Origin: an uncultured Veillonella sp.
GTDB taxonomy: Bacteria; Bacillota; Negativicutes; Veillonellales; Veillonellaceae
Reading direction: 5' to 3'
DNA: 10,897 bases
NCBI GenBank assembly: GCA_900556785.1
Contig: USQK01000056.1
Location: 1-10,897 of the forward strand
The position numbers were made by a program, and so were the translations under genes. Shown in pieces: positions 1-6,818 of this stretch. The notes beneath the pieces were generated by a model. The model did not search any database, was not told where the DNA came from, and saw only the letters and a list, made by a program, of their open reading frames with translations. Within the stretch, counting starts at the first letter, position 1; every line of letters starts with the position of its first letter.

Positions 1-253
1 GCATACCAAAGGAGTCCCAGCCCATTGGATGCAACACGTTGAAGCCCTTCATTTTTTTGAAACGAGCTACTACGTCACCGATGGAATAGTTACGCACGTG
101 ACCCATGTGTAAATTGCCAGATGGGTACGGGAACATTTCTAATACATAGTATTTTTCTTTGGATTCATCATATTCTGTTTTAAATGTATGGTTATCTTCC
201 CAATACTGTTGCCACTTTTTCTCAATATCTTGGGCTACATATTTTTCATTCAT
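1..253 (-). CDS. leuS: Leucyl-tRNA synthetase, N-terminal part (cut by window edge)
   Basis: Charges tRNA-Leu with leucine in the cytoplasm (class I aminoacyl-tRNA synthetase). Only the first 84 residues are in the window; the rest lies to the left. The visible part starts MNEKYVAQDIEKKWQQYW, a typical LeuS opening, and carries the class I HIGH signature as HMGH at residues 49-52 inside MFPYPSGNLHMGHVRNY, followed by the conserved Rossmann stretch HPMGWDSFGM (residues 75-84). The ATG at 251-253 is chosen because a strong GAGGAGG lies 7 nt upstream and an apparent promoter sits at 312-340. The leader is only about 50 nt, too short for a T-box riboswitch of the kind that often controls leuS in Firmicutes. 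The call is secure from the motif and the start context. Confidence 0.95.
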   Translation of the reverse strand, partial: MNEKYVAQDIEKKWQQYWEDNHTFKTEYDESKEKYYVLEMFPYPSGNLHMGHVRNYSIGDVVARFKKMKGFNVLHPMGWDSFGM

Positions 254-311
254 GTAGGGGCCTCCTCATATAGTCAACCTCATTAGTTGCCGTTTTATAA
301 TCAATATTTTT

Positions 312-340
312 ATTTTACTACGTACTATGAAAGCAGTCAA
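312..340 (-). promoter_or_regulatory. Predicted sigma-70 type promoter of leuS
   Basis: On the minus strand, TTGACT (335-340) and TAAAAT (312-317) are separated by exactly 17 nt. Each hexamer matches the consensus at five of six positions. Transcription should start near 305, giving a leader of about 50 nt before the leuS ATG. The -35 box begins 4 nt past the stop codon of the GH18 gene, so leuS can be transcribed on its own. No hairpin terminator is visible between the two genes, so read-through from the GH18 gene is also possible. Confidence 0.7.
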
Positions 341-343
341 ACT

Positions 344-2026
344 CTAGCGTTTTACTACTTGTACAGATTTTGTTAATTCGTTTTTAGTAGTTGTATTTTG
401 AACAGAACCATGACTCTTATAAGAAGCAATTTTATCCTTTACCTCTTGTGCATCACGTTCCTTTTGCGCTTTAGCCTCTTCTTCTAAACGTTTTTTCTCC
501 GCTTTAGCTTGCTGCGCTTCTTCCTTAGCTTTACGTTTAGCTAATTCTTTTTCCTCTTTAGCCTTGCGTTTAGCTTCTGCTTTTGCGGCTTTTGCCTTTT
601 CTTTTTCCTCTAAGCGCAATTTGTATTGTTCAAGTTTAGTTAATGGTTTTGTTTCTTCTACTACAGGTTCAGGAGCGACTGCTGTAGGAGATTTAGGAAT
701 GCCACGACCTAAGTCTTTACCTTGAATCATAGCGATAGTACTTTCATCTTCAAAGCCTTTACGCCATGCAGCAAAACCACCGAGCTGTAACTCTTTTACG
801 AGATCTAGTTTCAAACCTAAAGACGTATTATCTTCGAACCAGATACGGTCAGAACCAGAGCCAGTTGGGATAGATAAATAATATAGTTTCAATCGATCAT
901 CCCAAGTCATTTTATCTTTATAATTTGCAAAATAGCTACCCGTGTTTTTCATAGCCAAAGTTTCGCCTTTTGCATAGCCATTAGTATCATGCCATAAGCG
1001 CATATAGAATGGTACACCAAGTACCAATTTTTGAGATGGTACTTCAGAAAGCATTTTTTCTGTATGGTTGCGAACCCATGGATAACTTGCTACAGGACCT
1101 GCTGTTGTACTTTTAGCCCATGTTTCGTCATACGCCATGAGAACTACATAGTCTACGGAATTAGCAAAGGCACTGCGGTTATATACTAAGGACCATTCTG
1201 GGCTATCAGAATAACCAGTTACATCAATGGATGTTTTAATATTGTATTGATGTAAATGATTAGATAAATATGCTACAAACGCTGTTAAACGATCACGGTC
1301 GGCATAATCAATATTTTCAAAGTCAAAGTTATAACCATCAAATCCGTAAATATAGGCATATTGTACAAGGTTATGAGCATATTTTTTCCATACAGATTGA
1401 TCTGCTAAGATGCCACTTGTAAAGCCAGGATCAAATCGATTCGTAATCAAAGGCCATACGTGATAACCTTTACTTTTATAATCGTTAACATAATCAATAC
1501 TTACATTAGGACTTGCTTCGAGTCCAAGGCTATGCAATTTGAACCAGCTTGGAGAAATAATATTATCACCGCTAGCATTAAGCTTTGCTTGATATGGAGT
1601 CCCCTGTGTTGGCCATGGATCAAAGGCCCAAGACAATGGTGTCTGCATTGTATAAGGAGCTTTTACTGTAGAGGCTTGCGGTGCAGGACCTAATGTTAAT
1701 TGACCATTGACCTTTGTATAGCTCACACCGAGCATAGCTGGATCAGACTCAATATCAACATAGGTCATGCCATTTTTACTTGTAGTTGGCAATTTTACAG
1801 GTTCACCAACGGCAGCAGGATTTAAAACAATAGCATTTCCTTGTAACTCTGTTTGAGGTACATACACCGTATAGGATGTTTTATATTGATTTGCTTCGTA
1901 ATGACGCGTTGTATTTGCTAAGAATTGGTCAACGGGAACCAATACCTCAGCTTGTACTGCAGTCGTAGATAATGCGGACATTACTAAAGCTGTTAAGGAT
2001 TTTAAAATAGTAGATTTACGAATCAT
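344..2026 (-). CDS. Secreted glycoside hydrolase family 18 (YaaH/YdhD-like) with C-terminal coiled coil
   Basis: Predicted exported hydrolase of 560 aa, probably cutting beta-1,4 GlcNAc-containing glycan such as peptidoglycan. Residues 1-26 (MIRKSTILKS...AVQA) form a signal peptide with a likely signal peptidase I site VQA|EV. The GH18 barrel covers roughly residues 130-440; its catalytic motif DGYNFDFE is at 230-237 with the acid/base Glu at 237 (codon 1316-1318), and the MAYDE strand is at 297-301. Asn in place of the middle Asp of DGxDxDxE is usual in the YaaH/spore-cortex branch. Residues 27-125 are a separate N-terminal region without LysM repeats. Residues about 461-533 are a highly charged Lys/Glu/Ala coiled coil, with a polar tail after it. 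A start at 2068 is possible in frame, but it coincides with the predicted transcription start and would put 14 residues before the signal peptide. ATG 2026 has AGGAG 5 nt upstream. The exact substrate is not visible from sequence. Confidence 0.85.
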   Translation of the reverse strand: MIRKSTILKSLTALVMSALSTTAVQAEVLVPVDQFLANTTRHYEANQYKTSYTVYVPQTELQGNAIVLNPAAVGEPVKLPTTSKNGMTYVDIESDPAMLGVSYTKVNGQLTLGPAPQASTVKAPYTMQTPLSWAFDPWPTQGTPYQAKLNASGDNIISPSWFKLHSLGLEASPNVSIDYVNDYKSKGYHVWPLITNRFDPGFTSGILADQSVWKKYAHNLVQYAYIYGFDGYNFDFENIDYADRDRLTAFVAYLSNHLHQYNIKTSIDVTGYSDSPEWSLVYNRSAFANSVDYVVLMAYDETWAKSTTAGPVASYPWVRNHTEKMLSEVPSQKLVLGVPFYMRLWHDTNGYAKGETLAMKNTGSYFANYKDKMTWDDRLKLYYLSIPTGSGSDRIWFEDNTSLGLKLDLVKELQLGGFAAWRKGFEDESTIAMIQGKDLGRGIPKSPTAVAPEPVVEETKPLTKLEQYKLRLEEKEKAKAAKAEAKRKAKEEKELAKRKAKEEAQQAKAEKKRLEEEAKAQKERDAQEVKDKIASYKSHGSVQNTTTKNELTKSVQVVKR

Positions 2027-2031
2027 GAACT

Positions 2032-2036
2032 CTCCT
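2032..2036 (-). promoter_or_regulatory. Ribosome binding site deciding the GH18 gene start
   Basis: AGGAG on the minus strand, 5 nt before ATG 2024-2026. It supports the signal-peptide start rather than the in-frame ATG at 2068. The short 5' leader also holds a small CCCC-ATAA-GGGG inverted repeat at 2045-2056, about 9 nt upstream of this site, whose role, if any, is unknown. Confidence 0.7.
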
Positions 2037-2075
2037 AACTCTAGCCCCATAAGGGGATACAATTTCAATCTCTAT

Positions 2076-2084
2076 ATTATACCA
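2076..2084 (-). promoter_or_regulatory. Predicted extended -10 promoter of the GH18 gene
   Basis: The minus strand reads TGGTATAAT, a perfect -10 hexamer (2076-2081) with an upstream TGn extension. No good -35 box is visible at 16-18 nt, as expected for an extended -10 promoter. A second TATAAT lies about 10 nt further upstream. Transcription from the marked site would begin near 2069, giving a leader of about 43 nt to ATG 2026. Confidence 0.55.
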
Positions 2085-2109
2085 TATTATATAGAATTCA
2101 TCTCAGTTG

Positions 2110-2138
2110 TTGCATGAAGGGTACATGTAATTTATAAT
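2110..2138 (+). promoter_or_regulatory. Predicted sigma-70 type promoter of lgt
   Basis: TTGCAT (2110-2115) and a perfect TATAAT (2133-2138) are separated by 17 nt. Transcription would start around 2145, about 34 nt before the lgt ATG. It diverges from the GH18 promoter, and the two -10 boxes are only about 50 bp apart, so a regulator bound between them could affect both genes. Confidence 0.7.
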
Positions 2139-2178
2139 TTACCTTATACAATACAAGTTATTACAAAAGGAGTTTTAT

Positions 2179-3003
2179 ATGCATCAATATCTATTTTTTA
2201 TAGGTGACTTTCCTATCAGGGCTTATGGTGCCATGTTAGCCTTAGCTATCATCTGTGGTGCCTCGGTTGCCTATGTTTTATTAAAAAAAGACGGACGAGG
2301 TTGGCATGAACACATCATCGACTTTTCCATTACTGTTGCCGTAGCAGGTCTCATTGGTGCCAGATTATGGGATGTGTTCTTCTTTGATTGGCAGTACTAT
2401 GGCAATCATTTACTAGAAATCCCCTTTGTATGGCAAGGTGGCATGGCCATTCAAGGCGGTGTCGTTCTTGGCACCATTGCAGGCTATTGGTACTTACGTA
2501 AAAATAATATCGACTTTTGGGCCTTTGCCGATTTATTCGCACCAGCATTGATTTTGGCACAATCTGTAGGCCGTATGGCAAATCTCTTAAATGGCGATGC
2601 CTTTGGTCATCCTACGGGCGGTAATTTTGGTATTCTCTACCCTGAAAGCACGTTGGCTCATCGCACCTACGGCAATCAACCATTATGGCCAGCCGAAATC
2701 TGGGAAGGTCAAATCGACATTCTTATCTTTGTAGCCCTCCTATTATTTAGCTCCTTTAAACATGCTAAAGGTCAAGTATTCGTGCTTTATGCGATTCTCT
2801 ATTCTACAGCTAGATTCTTCCTTGAATTCTTACGCGGTGACTATGTAGACTTAACATTAGGCTTAAAATCAGCTCAGATGACTAGTCTTATTGTCATCAT
2901 CGTAGGCATTTGTCTATTTATCTATTTAGGCTACTTAGAAAAGAAAAACCAACCTGTACTTGAAACTACAGAGACAGCGCCTAAAACAAAAAAACGTAAA
3001 TAA
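2179..3003 (+). CDS. lgt: Phosphatidylglycerol--prolipoprotein diacylglyceryl transferase
   Basis: Transfers diacylglycerol from phosphatidylglycerol to the lipobox cysteine of prolipoproteins, the first step of lipoprotein maturation, in the cytoplasmic membrane. The 274-aa length fits the family, and about seven hydrophobic segments are visible. Family landmarks are Tyr16 (RAYGAM, cf. E. coli Tyr26), the glycine-rich WQGGMAIQGG (residues 85-94), the signature GRMANLLNGDAFG (131-143) containing the Arg132, Asn135 and Gly143 counterparts of E. coli Arg143, Asn146 and Gly154, and RFFLEF (212-217) with the Arg239/Glu243 pair. Differences are Gln92 where E. coli has His103, and Asp140 where it has Glu151. 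The C-terminus is a short Lys-rich cytoplasmic tail. AAAGGAG lies 6 nt before the ATG. It is a lone plus-strand gene with its own promoter and terminator. Confidence 0.95.
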   Translation: MHQYLFFIGDFPIRAYGAMLALAIICGASVAYVLLKKDGRGWHEHIIDFSITVAVAGLIGARLWDVFFFDWQYYGNHLLEIPFVWQGGMAIQGGVVLGTIAGYWYLRKNNIDFWAFADLFAPALILAQSVGRMANLLNGDAFGHPTGGNFGILYPESTLAHRTYGNQPLWPAEIWEGQIDILIFVALLLFSSFKHAKGQVFVLYAILYSTARFFLEFLRGDYVDLTLGLKSAQMTSLIVIIVGICLFIYLGYLEKKNQPVLETTETAPKTKKRK

Positions 3004-3035
3004 CTTCATATAATAAGCAACATATATTGAGAATA

Positions 3036-3079
3036 AAAAATCCTTCATTCATGGATGTCCCATTGAATGAAGGATTTTT
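3036..3079. terminator. Bidirectional rho-independent terminator between lgt and trmFO
   Basis: A perfect 16-bp stem pairs 3036-3051 with 3064-3079 around a 12-nt loop. The core TCCTTCATTCA pairs with TGAATGAAGGA and is flanked by A-runs on the left and T-runs on the right. On the plus strand the stem ends GGATTTTTCTTT, and on the minus strand GGATTTTTTATT, so it can stop transcripts from lgt and from the trmFO end of the operon converging on it. Confidence 0.9.
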
Positions 3080-3136
3080 CTTTATAAGTCTAAAAACACA
3101 TATAGCATTGAGCAATTTATTTTATAAGACCAAAAC

Positions 3137-4453
3137 TTATAAATTTTCTTTAGCTTTTAATGCATCTAGTTCTTCTAATGCACGATTAGCAATGAGTGCA
3201 TTTTTCTCTTTTTTCTTGCGGATTTTTTGTGGCCATGGATCCATAATGCCAAAGTTGACATTCATAGGTTGGAAGTTGGAACCTTCATAGTTAGAAACAT
3301 AATGGCTAAGAGAACCGATAGCTGTAGTTTTAGGGAAGTCTATAAATGAACGGTCGTCTAAATAACGATCCACTTGTAAGCCTACCATAAGACCACTAGC
3401 AGCAGATTCTAAATACCCTTCTACACCTGTCATTTGGCCCGCAAAGAATAAACGCGGTTCTTTTTTTAGTTGGAATGCATGGTTCAACAACTCAGGTGAG
3501 TTGATATACGTATTACGATGCATAACACCATAACGAACGAATTCTGCGTTTTCAAGGCCTGGAATCATACCAAATACACGTTTTTGCTCGCCCCACTTTA
3601 AGTGAGTTTGGAAGCCTACCAAGTTAAACATGGTACCTTCCTTATTTTCCTTACGCAATTGAACTACTGCATAAGACTCCTCATTGGTACGTTTATCCAC
3701 CAAACCTACTGGTTTTAATGGTCCATAGCGCAATGTATCTTCACCACGGCTAGCCATAATTTCTACAGGCATACAACCTTCAAAATAGATTTCTTTTTCA
3801 AAATCCTTTGGTTGTACTGCTTCTGCTGTTGTAAGCTCATGCCAAAATGCTTTGTACTCTTCCTCTGTCATAGGACAGTTAAGATAATCTGCGTCGCCCT
3901 TATCGTAACGGGAAGCGGCAAATACTTTATCGTAATTCAAAGATTCTGCTGTCACAATAGGAGCTGCTGCATCGTAGAAATAAAAACCTGTTTCACCTGT
4001 TAAGGCTTTAATCTTATCGCCTAATGCTTCAGACGTAAGTGGACCAGAAACAAAGATAACAGTACCTTCAGCAGGAATCTCAGTTACCTCTTCATTGTGA
4101 ACTGTAATATTAGGATGTCCCTTTACCTTCTCAGTCACCATTTCACTAAACAAATGACGATCAACGGCCAAGGCACCACCGGCAGGTACAGCAGTTGCAT
4201 CAGCACATTCCATAATCAGAGAACCTAAACGACGCATTTCTTCTTTTAAAAGACCTACTGCATTTTCAATATTGCCAGCTCGCAAGGAGTTACTACATAC
4301 GAGCTCTGCAAATTGATCTGTTTGGTGCGCAGGAGAACTCTTAACAGGACGCATTTCATATAAGTCTACATGAATGCCTCGGTTAGCAAGCTGCCAAGCT
4401 GCTTCGGATCCTGCAAGGCCTGCACCAATAACGATAACATTTTTATGATTCAA
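3137..4453 (-). CDS. trmFO: Methylenetetrahydrofolate--tRNA (uracil-54-C5)-methyltransferase, FADH2-oxidising
   Basis: Methylates U54 in the T-loop of tRNA to ribothymidine, using 5,10-methylenetetrahydrofolate as carbon donor and FADH2 as reductant (unlike SAM-dependent TrmA). The 438-aa protein has the usual length. The FAD-binding Rossmann loop IGAGLAGSEAA is at residues 9-19. Cys53 (ELVCSNSLR) and Cys227 (FEGCMPVE) match the two catalytic cysteines known in Bacillus subtilis TrmFO (Cys53 and Cys226). The family signature FAGQMTGVEGYLESAASG is at 337-354. The start codon is TTG (4451-4453), preceded by AGAGGAA inside topA; no ATG is available before the FAD motif. The gene overlaps topA by 11 nt, suggesting translational coupling at the end of the operon, which then meets the terminator at 3036-3079. 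Confidence 0.96.
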   Translation of the reverse strand: MNHKNVIVIGAGLAGSEAAWQLANRGIHVDLYEMRPVKSSPAHQTDQFAELVCSNSLRAGNIENAVGLLKEEMRRLGSLIMECADATAVPAGGALAVDRHLFSEMVTEKVKGHPNITVHNEEVTEIPAEGTVIFVSGPLTSEALGDKIKALTGETGFYFYDAAAPIVTAESLNYDKVFAASRYDKGDADYLNCPMTEEEYKAFWHELTTAEAVQPKDFEKEIYFEGCMPVEIMASRGEDTLRYGPLKPVGLVDKRTNEESYAVVQLRKENKEGTMFNLVGFQTHLKWGEQKRVFGMIPGLENAEFVRYGVMHRNTYINSPELLNHAFQLKKEPRLFFAGQMTGVEGYLESAASGLMVGLQVDRYLDDRSFIDFPKTTAIGSLSHYVSNYEGSNFQPMNVNFGIMDPWPQKIRKKKEKNALIANRALEELDALKAKENL

Positions 4454-6818
4454 TTGTAGTTTCCTCTTTTTTAGCTTTGCTAGACTTTTTAGATTCTTTT
4501 ACAGTTTCTTCACTAGCTTCGCTTTTTTTCTTTCTTGTTTTCTTTGGTGGCCTAGTAGGACAAGTTTCATTGGAACAGAACTTTTTAACTGTACCATTTT
4601 TATATGTCTTTTCAACCATTATAGAACCACATGTTTCACAGAAATCATGAGTTGGCTTATCCCATAATGTAAAGTCGCATTGTGGGTATCGATTACAGCC
4701 ATAGAAAATACGCCCACGACGAGACTTGCGTTCTACGATTTCCCCTTCTTTACATTTAGGACATGTTACACCAGTTCCTACTGTAATAGGTTTAGTATTT
4801 TTACATTCCGGGAAGTTAGAACATGCTAAGAACTTACCGTAGCGACCAAATTTATATACCATTGGGCTATTGCAAAGTTCACAGATTTCATCACTTTCCA
4901 TAGATGCAATTTCAATGCGGTCTACGTCACTTGCATCTTCTAGCTCTTGCGCAAAGACCTCGTAGAAATCAGATAATACTTTTACATACGTATCCTTGCC
5001 AGACGCAATAGCATCTAGTTCTTCTTCTAGATCACGGGTAAAGCCAGTATTGATGATTTTTTCAAAGTATGCAATCAAGAAATCTACCACCACAAAGCCT
5101 AGCTCTGTAGGCACGAATTGTTTATTCGTATTTTCCACATAGTTACGGCTTACGATAGTATCTAGAATTGGTGCGTATGTACTAGGGCGACCAATGCCGA
5201 GTTCTTCTAATGTCTTGATAAGACTCGCCTCGGAGTAACGTGGAGGTGGTTGTGTAAAATGTTGTTCAGGCAATACCTCTACCGTATGGGCAGCATCATT
5301 CTTTTTCAGAGCTGGCAATTGAGGTGCATCCTCTTTTTTCACATCTTCATAAACGGCACTGAAACCTGGGAAGATAACACGAGAGCCAGTCGCTTTAAAT
5401 GTATAGTCATCTTTTACATTCAACTCTATCGTTGTGGATTCATTTAGTTGCGGCGCCATTTGGCTAGCCATAAAACGATTCCAAATCAACGTATATAGCT
5501 TAAGTTCATCACGACTCAAGAATGGTTCCACCATTTTAGGTGTTAACTCGAGAGATGTAGGACGAATAGCCTCATGCGCATCTTGTGCAGAACCCTTAGA
5601 GCCGTACACATTTGGTTTAGACGGATAATAGTCTTCCCCATAATTGCGAAGAATAAAGTCCTTAGCCATAGCTTGCATTTCTTTAGAGATACGCGTAGAG
5701 TCTGTACGCATATATGTAATCAAACCTACGTGGCCATAGGAGCCAATTTCTAAACCTTCATATAAATGTTGGGCGATCATCATCGTACGCTTAGCACCAA
5801 AGTTCAATTTACGCACACCATCTTGTTGCAAGGTAGATGTTGTAAATGGAGGTGCCGCTTTACGAGAACGCTTGCGCTTTTCAATATTAGTCACTACTGC
5901 ATCTTCATTGCCAATAGCATCAACTATGGCTTGTGCATCACTTTCAGTAGTAATATCGATTTTTTCACCTTTAATATGGGTTAATTCCGCTGTGAAAGCC
6001 TCTTTTTTAGGCGTTTCAAAATTGCCTTCAATAGTCCAATATTCTTGTGGCACGAAAGCTTGAATTTCTCGCTCTCTTTCACAGATAAGTCGAACTGCAA
6101 CGGATTGCACACGACCTGCACTAAGGCCTTTACAAACCTTTTTCCATAATAAAGGACTCAATTTATAGCCTACGATACGGTCTAATACACGGCGTGCTTG
6201 TTGAGCATCTACCATGTTCATATCGATAGTACGTGGAGAACCTAATGCTTCTGCTACCGCATTTTTAGTAATCTCATTGAACGTAATACGGCATGTAGAT
6301 GTAGGATCTACATTTAGAATGTACGCTAAATGCCAAGAAATAGCTTCCCCTTCACGGTCAGGGTCAGTTGCAAGCAATACGGCACTGCTTTCATCAGCAT
6401 AAGAAACTAGTTCATCAATAACCTTTTTACGTGTTACCAAATTACTATAGCGCGGCGTGAAATCATGCTCTATATCGATGCCCATTTGAGATTTAGGCAA
6501 ATCTCGTAAATGGCCCATACTCGCTTTTACAACGTAGTTGGGACCTAAGAATTTTTCAATTGTTTTAGATTTAGCAGGAGACTCTACGATTACTAATACT
6601 TTGCCATCAGGATTATATACGCGAGGTTCGCGTTGCTCCGGTGGCATTGAAGTTTGTAGTACAGATTTATCCCGTACAATCCCCATTGGAGTAAGGGCTT
6701 CCTTAGCTACCTTACGCTTTATCGTAGTACTTTCTTTCTTAGTATTTTTCTTTTTTGTGTCATTACTAGTACTAGCTGCTTTCGGCTCGCCAATAACGAT
6801 AGATCGTTTAATGGACAA
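4443..6818 (-). CDS. topA: DNA topoisomerase I (type IA) with N-terminal extension and three zinc ribbons
   Basis: Relaxes negatively supercoiled DNA by cutting one strand through a 5'-phosphotyrosine. With the TTG start the protein has 791 aa. The Toprim domain begins at residue 73 (KVLVIVESPAKSKTIEKFLG), with catalytic Glu79 and the Asp152/Asp154 pair in ATDPDREGEA. The active-site Tyr369 lies in LITYMRTDSTRIS. Three C4 zinc ribbons follow: Cys646/649/666/672, Cys686/689/708/714 and Cys727/730/748/753, then a Lys/Glu-rich tail. A Lys- and Thr-rich stretch of about 70 residues precedes Toprim; E. coli and B. subtilis TopA start almost directly at that domain. The longest frame begins with a GTG at 6827, but the AGGAG (6827-6831) overlaps that GTG and sits 8 nt before the TTG at 6816-6818, so TTG is preferred. 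Internal ATGs at 6686 and 6647 lack a ribosome binding site. Overlaps dprA by 11 nt and trmFO by 11 nt. Confidence 0.96.
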   Translation of the reverse strand: MSIKRSIVIGEPKAASTSNDTKKKNTKKESTTIKRKVAKEALTPMGIVRDKSVLQTSMPPEQREPRVYNPDGKVLVIVESPAKSKTIEKFLGPNYVVKASMGHLRDLPKSQMGIDIEHDFTPRYSNLVTRKKVIDELVSYADESSAVLLATDPDREGEAISWHLAYILNVDPTSTCRITFNEITKNAVAEALGSPRTIDMNMVDAQQARRVLDRIVGYKLSPLLWKKVCKGLSAGRVQSVAVRLICEREREIQAFVPQEYWTIEGNFETPKKEAFTAELTHIKGEKIDITTESDAQAIVDAIGNEDAVVTNIEKRKRSRKAAPPFTTSTLQQDGVRKLNFGAKRTMMIAQHLYEGLEIGSYGHVGLITYMRTDSTRISKEMQAMAKDFILRNYGEDYYPSKPNVYGSKGSAQDAHEAIRPTSLELTPKMVEPFLSRDELKLYTLIWNRFMASQMAPQLNESTTIELNVKDDYTFKATGSRVIFPGFSAVYEDVKKEDAPQLPALKKNDAAHTVEVLPEQHFTQPPPRYSEASLIKTLEELGIGRPSTYAPILDTIVSRNYVENTNKQFVPTELGFVVVDFLIAYFEKIINTGFTRDLEEELDAIASGKDTYVKVLSDFYEVFAQELEDASDVDRIEIASMESDEICELCNSPMVYKFGRYGKFLACSNFPECKNTKPITVGTGVTCPKCKEGEIVERKSRRGRIFYGCNRYPQCDFTLWDKPTHDFCETCGSIMVEKTYKNGTVKKFCSNETCPTRPPKKTRKKKSEASEETVKESKKSSKAKKEETTIES
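4461..4467 (-). promoter_or_regulatory. Ribosome binding site for the TTG start of trmFO
   Basis: AGAGGAA on the minus strand within the last codons of topA, 7 nt before the TTG at 4451-4453. It supports the non-ATG start and translational coupling to topA. Confidence 0.65.

Noticed and set aside
2027..2068. GH18 gene start at 2068 giving 574 residues
   Set aside because: The first codon would coincide with the predicted transcription start, and 14 residues would precede a normal signal peptide. ATG 2026 has AGGAG at 5 nt.
3027..3290. Plus-strand open frame of 87 codons after lgt
   Set aside because: It begins inside the bidirectional terminator and then runs antisense through the end of trmFO, with no ribosome binding site and no recognisable protein features.
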